Positions 52,432 through 58,470 of a stretch of DNA of 58,470 nt are shown here, piece after piece. Position numbers and translations under genes: made by a program. The stretch is from Gammaproteobacteria bacterium (GTDB lineage: Bacteria; Pseudomonadota; Gammaproteobacteria; Pseudomonadales; Azotimanducaceae), in NCBI GenBank assembly GCA_026707045.1, contig JAPOXO010000032.1, forward strand, positions 1-58,470. Reading direction: 5' to 3'. The notes under the pieces are model-generated. The model saw only the letters and a program-made list of their open reading frames with translations. It was not told the DNA's origin and did not search any database. Each line of letters begins with the position of its first letter. The stretch's first letter is position 1.

Positions 52432-53391
52432 CTACGTCGAAATCCAAAGAACGACAGCACCGGTTACCAAAATGTTCAGCAACGAAAGAGGAAGCAGGAT
52501 CTTCCATCCCAACGACATCAGCTGGTCGTATCGAGGACGTGGGATTGCCGCACGTAGCAAAATGAAGAAATTGATCACAAGTACGACCTTGATTCCGAAC
52601 CAAACGAATCCTGGCAAAAATCCAGGTCCAAGCCATCCTCCAAAAAACAGAAGGACGATCAACGCTGAAACTAAGATCAGAGCCAAATACTCGCCCGCCA
52701 TGATTAGCCCAAATTTCATTCCGGAATACTCTGTGTGGAAACCGGCAGTGAGTTCATGTTCCGCTTCTGGCAGGTCGAATGGCAGTCGATGAGTCTCGGC
52801 TAAGCCTGCGATTACGAATATAACGAGACCAACACACTGCGGGATGCAGAACCACATGTCTTCCTGTGCTTCTACTACTTCCTTGAGGCTAAACGATCCT
52901 GCCAGCATGACAACACCCAACAGTGACAGTCCCATGAACACTTCATAAGTGACCATCTGTGCGGCTGCACGCAACCCACCGAGCAACGCGTACTTATTGT
53001 TGCTTGCTAACCCGCCCAACAGAACCCCATATACAGCAAGCGATGACATCGCAAGAAACCACAAGAGGGCGATGTTCGTATCAGCAATGATTAGGCCGGC
53101 GTCCAGAGGAATCACGACAAATGTCATGAGCATGGCCCCAGCCACGACTATCGGGGCCAAGATGAACAAGATTCGGTCGCCGAAAGGAGGAACCCAGTCA
53201 TCCTTCGTCAAAAGCTTGATTGCGTCCGCCAATGCCTGCAAGACACCAAACCACCCTACTCTATTAGGTCCTAGGCGATCCTGAAACCATCCAAGAACGC
53301 GCCGTTCCCACCAAACCAACATAAGCGCGCCAACAAGCGCACCCAAAATCATTGGGAGGATCAGGACATAGGACCAATTGAGATCGAACAT
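52432..53391 (-). CDS. nuoH: NADH-quinone oxidoreductase subunit H
   Basis: This 319-residue membrane subunit lines the quinone chamber and has eight helices. Motifs: WERRVLGWFQDRLGPNRVGWFGVLQALADAIKLL (about 29-62, with the first conserved acidic loop), GLAETHRLPFDLPEAEHELTAGFHTEYSGM (about 196-225, the quinone-site loop) and RAAIPRPRYDQLMSLGWK near the C-terminus (about 281-298). The length is slightly below E. coli (325). It starts five bases after the nuoG stop. Confidence 0.97.
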   Translation of the reverse strand: MFDLNWSYVLILPMILGALVGALMLVWWERRVLGWFQDRLGPNRVGWFGVLQALADAIKLLTKDDWVPPFGDRILFILAPIVVAGAMLMTFVVIPLDAGLIIADTNIALLWFLAMSSLAVYGVLLGGLASNNKYALLGGLRAAAQMVTYEVFMGLSLLGVVMLAGSFSLKEVVEAQEDMWFCIPQCVGLVIFVIAGLAETHRLPFDLPEAEHELTAGFHTEYSGMKFGLIMAGEYLALILVSALIVLLFFGGWLGPGFLPGFVWFGIKVVLVINFFILLRAAIPRPRYDQLMSLGWKILLPLSLLNILVTGAVVLWIST

Positions 53392-53396
53392 CAGAA

Positions 53397-56120
53397 TCAG
53401 CCTCTTGCAATCACGTCGCGATCAACGCTCGCTCGACTGACAAAATCCGGATCAAGAGAGAGTTCAATGCTTGAGGCTAACGACTCACCGTTCTTGATCA
53501 TTCCTCGCGGGACTCCGGCCAACCCTGCTTTCAGACGACTGTCGATTCTTACTTCAAGGCTTTCATCCAAGCCACTCACATGAACACCCATGCCAGCCTT
53601 TAGGTCGAGTCGTCTGGCATCTTCATGGCTTATGACAAGGTACGGAGCAGACATGCGTCTTTGGATCGGCCACGAGAGACTAGACATTTCGTCCGATCCA
53701 AACACGTCGTTTAACGGTACGACCTCAAAATTGCCGTTTGTCGTTTCTTCGGATGTAGTCACATCGAGCTTCCGATCCGGAGCACTACTAGGCACAGGTT
53801 CTGATGTAACCGCGATGAGGCGTATACCTGGATCGCCCCCGATCAGCTCGCCGCCCACTTCCTGCTGGAACTTAAACACGGACTGATTGGAATTCCATCC
53901 AGGAGCCCACGCATATGGAATTGCAGCTCCGTCCTGATCGGCAGGATTCTGGCCTTCCATTGAATAGGTAAACGGAGTATCCACGTCGACAGTTGACTTT
54001 GGTTCGTGAATATCCAAGTGTGCCCGCATAGCGGTACGACCACTGTATCGATGGGTTTGGCGAGGAATTTTCGAACCGCCTTTCAGCCGAAAATCTGCAC
54101 TTGGAGCGACGTTGTTGAGTTCTTCGAAGGTCGAATTCGCACAGGCGGAAGAAACGCCCTCAAATGACTTCCAAGACAATTCGTCTCGTCCGTTTAACGA
54201 TGCGAATTGACTGAGCCATCTCCAGGAGGGTAAGACTTCTCCGTCTGGCTCAAATGCTTGAAAAAACCTTTGCGCTCGCGATTCGTAATTCACAAAGGTG
54301 CCAGTCTGTTCGGCATACGTCGCAGCTGCAAAGACAAACCTGGACTTGCTCAATGTTGCGTTTTCATTGCTGTCCAACGCGATGCACTCGCCATTCTCTA
54401 GAGCCTTATCCACAACTTCAGAACTTGCTCGTCGATACAGGTCGTTCTCGAGAAGAATGGCAGCTTCTCCGGACGACATTCGATCCAGAGCTCGCGTCAG
54501 CGAGAGACCTCCGCCAAGCAGTGCTACTCCCAAACTATTCGCTTCACTTGGTACAACAATGAGCCTACTGTCTTGTCCATTGCGATTCAGAGTTTGTGCT
54601 ATTCGGCCTGCCAATCGAACAAGAGCCTCGTTCTGTAGTGAACATCCTGTAATCACTAAAGGATGTTTGGCAGCTTTGAGTGCCTCTCCCACGGCAACTG
54701 CAAACCCAGAATCTTCCTCTTCATTGTCAAGAACACGTTGAACAGAGTTTGCGATGCCGATGAGCTCATCGACAGACCCACCCGCAAATTGGGTGGCGAT
54801 GTCATCCAGCCGAGTGGAGGCAGGGGTGGCGACAAACAACGGATTTCTAGAGTGTTGTGCGTGTCCTCGTACACCAGCATCTTGCCATACAGGAATTTCT
54901 GCCCCAGACGCCAAATCAAATGACACAATACGAGATGCTTGTCGCACAGATAGTGCAACTCTAGGAGCCGTGTTGGAGATGTCCTCGCCCAGAATCAGTA
55001 TGGCATCCGACTCTTCCACTTCTTCGAGTGAAGGGACGGAGAAACCACCTTCACGCATTAACCCAGTGTATGCACTCAGGACCTCTAGTTCCTTTTCCTC
55101 AATCCCAACACAGAAATTTTCAGATCCGACAAGCTCTCGCAACGCAAAATTTGACTCAAGACTTGCCCGAGGTGAACCAATTCCAATTGTGCTGTTCGAC
55201 AGGGACTTGGCCGCTTCTTCCACAATCATTTTGGAATCGCCGTACTCGAACGCACCGTCTTCACGTCTTACGCCGGCATTTCTGACGCGTTTATCACTGT
55301 TAACGAAATGGGATCCAAACCGCCCCCGATCGCATATGAAGTATTGGTTGAGTTGCCCGTGGTAGCGGTTGGTTACGCGTCTAAGTTGACCGTACCGTTC
55401 GGAAACGAAGATGTTGCAACCTACCGAACATCCCGGACAGACTGACGGCGCACTCTGCAAATCCCACTTTCTTGTGTATTGGCTGGCAAAAGGTTTGTCG
55501 GTAAAGACACCAGTAGGGCAAACCTCAACCAGATTTCCAGCGAATTCGCTCTCTAAGGTCCCATCCTCGAATCGTCCAAAAAACATGCGGTCACGCGAAC
55601 CGAAAGCACCAAGGTCCTTGCCTCCTGCATAGTCGTCGTAGAAACGGACACATCGATAGCAGGTAATGCATCGATTCATCTCATGACCGATAAATGGGCC
55701 TAAATCTTGATTTCGCCACGTACGTTTCTGTCCGCGATAGCGGCGAACCGAATGCCCCGTCATCACGGTCATGTCCTGCAGGTGGCACTCTCCTCCTTCT
55801 TCACACACAGGACAGTCGTGAGGGTGATTTTCCATTAGCCACTCGATGACTGTAGATCGAAATTCTGTCGCGAAAGGTGCATCGATCGAGACACGCATTC
55901 CATCACTCACATTTGTCATGCAAGCCATCTGCAAGCGTCCTCGTTCATCTTCAGGTCCCATGTATTGAATTACGGCGCACTGTCTGCATGCGCCAACAGA
56001 TCCTAGCGACGGGTGCCAGCAAAAGTACGGAAGATCCAGACGCTGAGATAAGACTGCGTGAAGAAGATTTGCACCTTCTTCCGCTTCGTACTCAATGCCG
56101 TCGATTATTACCGTCGCCAT
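53397..56120 (-). CDS. nuoG: NADH-quinone oxidoreductase subunit G
   Basis: This 907-residue large peripheral subunit is very close in length to E. coli NuoG (908). The N-terminal ferredoxin-like part binds a [2Fe-2S] cluster (CFWHPSLGSVGACRQCAV, about 33-50). HPHDCPVCEEGGECHLQDM gives the His/Cys-ligated N5 cluster and CITCYRCVRFYDDY belongs to the N4 cluster. VCPGCSVGCN with a later cysteine in YFICDRGRF fits the N7 cluster motif that only some bacteria keep. The molybdopterin-oxidoreductase-like remainder is catalytically dead, as usual. It lies 40 bases after nuoF and five bases before nuoH. Confidence 0.96.
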   Translation of the reverse strand: MATVIIDGIEYEAEEGANLLHAVLSQRLDLPYFCWHPSLGSVGACRQCAVIQYMGPEDERGRLQMACMTNVSDGMRVSIDAPFATEFRSTVIEWLMENHPHDCPVCEEGGECHLQDMTVMTGHSVRRYRGQKRTWRNQDLGPFIGHEMNRCITCYRCVRFYDDYAGGKDLGAFGSRDRMFFGRFEDGTLESEFAGNLVEVCPTGVFTDKPFASQYTRKWDLQSAPSVCPGCSVGCNIFVSERYGQLRRVTNRYHGQLNQYFICDRGRFGSHFVNSDKRVRNAGVRREDGAFEYGDSKMIVEEAAKSLSNSTIGIGSPRASLESNFALRELVGSENFCVGIEEKELEVLSAYTGLMREGGFSVPSLEEVEESDAILILGEDISNTAPRVALSVRQASRIVSFDLASGAEIPVWQDAGVRGHAQHSRNPLFVATPASTRLDDIATQFAGGSVDELIGIANSVQRVLDNEEEDSGFAVAVGEALKAAKHPLVITGCSLQNEALVRLAGRIAQTLNRNGQDSRLIVVPSEANSLGVALLGGGLSLTRALDRMSSGEAAILLENDLYRRASSEVVDKALENGECIALDSNENATLSKSRFVFAAATYAEQTGTFVNYESRAQRFFQAFEPDGEVLPSWRWLSQFASLNGRDELSWKSFEGVSSACANSTFEELNNVAPSADFRLKGGSKIPRQTHRYSGRTAMRAHLDIHEPKSTVDVDTPFTYSMEGQNPADQDGAAIPYAWAPGWNSNQSVFKFQQEVGGELIGGDPGIRLIAVTSEPVPSSAPDRKLDVTTSEETTNGNFEVVPLNDVFGSDEMSSLSWPIQRRMSAPYLVISHEDARRLDLKAGMGVHVSGLDESLEVRIDSRLKAGLAGVPRGMIKNGESLASSIELSLDPDFVSRASVDRDVIARG

Positions 56121-56160
56121 CGACTGATTTTCCTTTCAAAAAATTTGTTTGTGTTCGCGT

Positions 56161-57453
56161 TCACGAGCGATATGGACACCTACCCTGTTTTATGTGTTGC
56201 TCAAAGTCGTCTCGAAAGTACTTGAGAGCAGATTGCAGCGGCTCCATAGCGCCTGGTGCGTGCAAACAGAACGTGTTACTGGGTCCGCCGATGAACGCTG
56301 CATGCTGGTCCAGAATCTCGAGATCTCCAAGCTGGCCCTTTCCCGATTCAATATCCGTCAGGAGTGCTTCTACCCACGGAATCCCCTCTCTACAAGGCGT
56401 GCAAAACCCACATGATTCCTGAGCAAAAAAGTGTTCTAGGTTGCGGCACATGTCGACGGGACAAATTGAATCGTCCATCAAAATCATCGTCCCAGTGCCC
56501 ATGCGACTTCCCGCAGATTGGATCGTTGCGTAATCCATGGGAAGATCGAAATGTTCTTCCACGAGAAAGTCTGTGGATGCCCCACCCGGAAGAAGTCCTC
56601 GAAGTTTAAATCCATCACACATACCTTCGGCATGTACCTCGATGATCTCTCGAATAGGCGTACCCATTGGCAATTCCCAAAGCCCAGGCTTGTTCACTCG
56701 ACCAGATACGCCATACAACTTAGTTCCCGCATCATCGGTCAATCCTAGATCCTGATACCACTGAGCTCCGTTTCGAAGAATTGCAGGAACGTTGCAAAAA
56801 GTTTCAACGTTATTAACGATCGTAGGTCTTCCCCATGCTCCGCTTGCTGGGGGAAACGGTGGCTTCGATCGAGGTTGGGCTCGTTTTCCCTCTAACGCAT
56901 TTAGCAGCGCGGTTTCTTCGCCACATATGTAGCGACCACCTGATAGGTGAACTCGCAATTCGAGATTGAAATCGATGCCGAAAACTGAATTTCCGAGACG
57001 CCCGCTCTCTTTTGCCTCGTCAATTGCTCGGTTGAGTTGTTTGTACGGTTCGTGATATTCGCCCCTAAGAAATATGTAAGCAATTTCAGCCTGAATAGCG
57101 AACGCACCAATGATCATTCCCTCAATTAGAAGGTGCGGGTTGAATTCCATCAAATAACGATCTTTGAAGGTGCCGGGTTCCATTTCATCGGCGTTGCAGA
57201 CCAGATACTTTGGACCCGGTGTGAGGGGTTCTCCTTTCGCGAAATTCCATTTCATTCCAGTTGGAAATCCCGCCCCACCTCGACCCTTGAGATTGGCATT
57301 CCTCACTAGGTCAATCACCTCTTCTGGAGACATTTGTGTCAGCGCACGCTTTGCGCCTGAATAACCCCCAGAAGATACGTAGTCTTTGAGAGATACCAAT
57401 CCGCCCAATTCTTCTACTCGTCCGATCAACGGCTTGGTGTCAAGCAGCGACAC
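56161..57453 (-). CDS. nuoF: NADH-quinone oxidoreductase subunit F
   Basis: This 430-residue NADH-binding subunit of complex I carries FMN and the [4Fe-4S] cluster N3. GRGGAGFPTGMKW (about 57-69) is the NADH/FMN glycine loop; YLVCNADEMEPGTFKDR (about 83-99) and YICGEETALLNALEGKR (about 174-190) are FMN and NADH site motifs. ESCGFCTPCREG (about 351-362) with a later cysteine (FCLHAPGA region) holds the cluster. The start overlaps the nuoE stop by one base. Confidence 0.97.
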   Translation of the reverse strand: MSLLDTKPLIGRVEELGGLVSLKDYVSSGGYSGAKRALTQMSPEEVIDLVRNANLKGRGGAGFPTGMKWNFAKGEPLTPGPKYLVCNADEMEPGTFKDRYLMEFNPHLLIEGMIIGAFAIQAEIAYIFLRGEYHEPYKQLNRAIDEAKESGRLGNSVFGIDFNLELRVHLSGGRYICGEETALLNALEGKRAQPRSKPPFPPASGAWGRPTIVNNVETFCNVPAILRNGAQWYQDLGLTDDAGTKLYGVSGRVNKPGLWELPMGTPIREIIEVHAEGMCDGFKLRGLLPGGASTDFLVEEHFDLPMDYATIQSAGSRMGTGTMILMDDSICPVDMCRNLEHFFAQESCGFCTPCREGIPWVEALLTDIESGKGQLGDLEILDQHAAFIGGPSNTFCLHAPGAMEPLQSALKYFRDDFEQHIKQGRCPYRS

Positions 57454-57941
57454 TACTCGTACCTCGAGAAAACGTCCTGAAGCGACGAAGGGTCAACAAG
57501 GCCTATAAGATCCTTGTCGATCATCATCGTGGGTGCGCGGTCACACGCACCTAAACAAACTATGGGCAGTAGTGTGAATCGTCCGTCGTTCGTCGTTTCT
57601 CCAAATTTGATCCCAAGCTCGTCTTGAACTTTGGTTGCGAGTTGATCTGCGCCCATTACGTAGCAAGAGACACTGTCGCACACCATTACGACATGTCGTC
57701 CAACTGGTTGTCTGAAGATCAAGTTGTAAAACGTCGCAATACTATCTAGTTCAGCCGAAGACATCTCCAATAACTGCGCTAGAGCAAAGAGGCTTTCGTC
57801 AGATACCCAACCTCGATGTCTCTGAACGATCATTAATGCATCGATGGCTGCGGACTCACGGTCAGGCAGATGTGAAATTTCGGTTTCGATTTCCGCAATC
57901 TCTTCAGAACTGAGCGCTGTAACCAGCTGGTTATCACTCAT
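57453..57941 (-). CDS. nuoE: NADH-quinone oxidoreductase subunit E
   Basis: This 162-residue thioredoxin-like subunit binds the [2Fe-2S] cluster N1a. The four ligands appear in [15 protein letters not shown] (two cysteines five apart, about 87-92) and [13 protein letters not shown] (two cysteines four apart, about 128-132). The helical N-terminus with [17 protein letters not shown] is typical. Its start overlaps the nuoD stop by four bases and its stop overlaps nuoF by one base. Confidence 0.96.
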   Translation of the reverse strand: MSDNQLVTALSSEEIAEIETEISHLPDRESAAIDALMIVQRHRGWVSDESLFALAQLLEMSSAELDSIATFYNLIFRQPVGRHVVMVCDSVSCYVMGADQLATKVQDELGIKFGETTNDGRFTLLPIVCLGACDRAPTMMIDKDLIGLVDPSSLQDVFSRYE

Positions 57942-58470
57942 CGATCAACATCCGCCATCACAAAGTCAATGCTGGCAATGATCGCGATCAAGTCCGGAAC
58001 CAAGAATCCGTTGCTTATATAAGGAATCTGCTGCAATGCTGGAAAAGACGGAGTTCTCACGCGTGTTCTATACGCCATGGTTCCTCCATCCGATATTGAA
58101 TAGAAACTGTTCCAGCCCTTTGTTGCTTCAATAGTTGTTGCAGACTCGCACGGCTGAATGACGGGTCCCCAACTCACGTTCAAGAAATGGTGAATCAAGG
58201 TTTCTATGTCTTGCATCGTGCGTGCCTTTGGCGGAGGCGTCGCCAGTCGATGATCGGACATGTATGGTCCTTCCGGCATGTTGTCCGCACACTGACGAAT
58301 GATTCTCAGGCTTTGACGAATCTCTTCAACTCTCACTACACACCGGTCGTAGCAGTCACCGTTGTTTGCTGTGGGAATTTCAAAGTCAAACTGATCGTAC
58401 AAGCTATAGGGTCGTTTCTTGCGGAGATCCCAGTCGTTTCCCGTGGCACGCAAAGATGGACCCGTAATAC
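57938..58470 (-). CDS. nuoD: NADH-quinone oxidoreductase subunit D (C-terminal part, cut by the window)
   Basis: The reading frame is open to the right edge, about 177 codons, and represents the C-terminal part of the 49-kDa-type subunit. [50 protein letters not shown] and the ending [14 protein letters not shown] are diagnostic of NuoD. The subunit helps form the quinone pocket with NuoB and NuoH. Whether it is fused to NuoC, as in E. coli, cannot be seen. It overlaps nuoE by four bases. nuoA, nuoB and nuoC should lie to the right, outside the window. Confidence 0.95.
   Translation of the reverse strand, partial: ITGPSLRATGNDWDLRKKRPYSLYDQFDFEIPTANNGDCYDRCVVRVEEIRQSLRIIRQCADNMPEGPYMSDHRLATPPPKARTMQDIETLIHHFLNVSWGPVIQPCESATTIEATKGWNSFYSISDGGTMAYRTRVRTPSFPALQQIPYISNGFLVPDLIAIIASIDFVMADVDR

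Noticed and set aside
54754..55365. A 203-codon plus-strand frame opposite nuoG
   Set aside because: Antisense shadow of nuoG; Ser/Pro/Arg-rich, no start signal and no motif.

Overview
The window looks like a chromosomal segment of a free-living, respiring gammaproteobacterium. I infer this from gene types and not from a marker tree. Pointers are NudE, CysQ, Hsp15 (HslR), AcpH, Mpl and ApaG, an ATP-type PEP carboxykinase of the short Pseudomonas-like kind, DsbB/DsbC, and an E. coli-type long NuoG with the extra N7 cysteine motif. TRAP transport, a membrane pyrophosphatase and a haloperoxidase-like secreted protein fit a marine heterotroph, but that is inference. I see no IS element, prophage, CRISPR array, rRNA or plasmid function, and no gene-free stretch longer than 300 bases.

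Layout. 1-4199 (minus): the three-gene NHLP-type peptide exporter (short HlyD-like adaptor, C39-peptidase ABC transporter, second ABC transporter cut by the left edge). 4419-6992 (minus): a Cache-HAMP-SpoIIE phosphatase-STAS sensor protein. 7254-7991 (minus): DsbC. 8157-9425 (plus): a luciferase-like flavin monooxygenase. 9706-12911 (plus): an ECF-type sigma factor, an overlapping one-TM putative anti-sigma protein and two related exported double-PDZ proteins. 12983-19679 (minus): a dense row hslR, pckA, gshA, acpH, dsbB, ABC-F ATPase. 19759-22613 (plus): nudE, cysQ, ketopantoate reductase family, thpR. 22624-28150: a very large FG-GAP/haloperoxidase-like lipoprotein, a divergent small beta-barrel protein and a BNR-repeat protein.

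28317-36536: tRNA-Phe, accB-aroQ (minus), a PCu(A)C copper chaperone, the membrane pyrophosphatase hppA facing a PPi-dependent phosphofructokinase, a small membrane protein, mpl and a cyclase-family protein. 36638-41391 (plus): apaG, a complete TRAP transporter (lipoprotein binding protein, small and large permeases) and an acyltransferase. 41467-46261 (minus): an AAA/DUF4143 ATPase with a perfect inverted repeat upstream, a large secreted carboxypeptidase-regulatory-like protein and a CtBP-type 2-hydroxyacid dehydrogenase. 46293-58470 (minus): complex I, nuoD (cut by the right edge) through nuoN, tightly packed.

How parts work together. Complex I and the pyrophosphatase both build ion gradients. 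The pyrophosphatase residues suggest the K+-dependent class, and with the adjacent PPi-PFK they point to pyrophosphate as an energy currency. DsbB, DsbC and GshA give a thiol/disulfide theme. The sigma/anti-sigma/PDZ block reads as an envelope-responsive regulatory unit of unknown signal. The least explained items are that PDZ block, the haloperoxidase fusion, the minimal adaptor of the NHLP exporter, two genes whose true starts appear non-canonical (CTG for the ABC-F gene, possibly ATA for pckA), and several non-coding inverted repeats.
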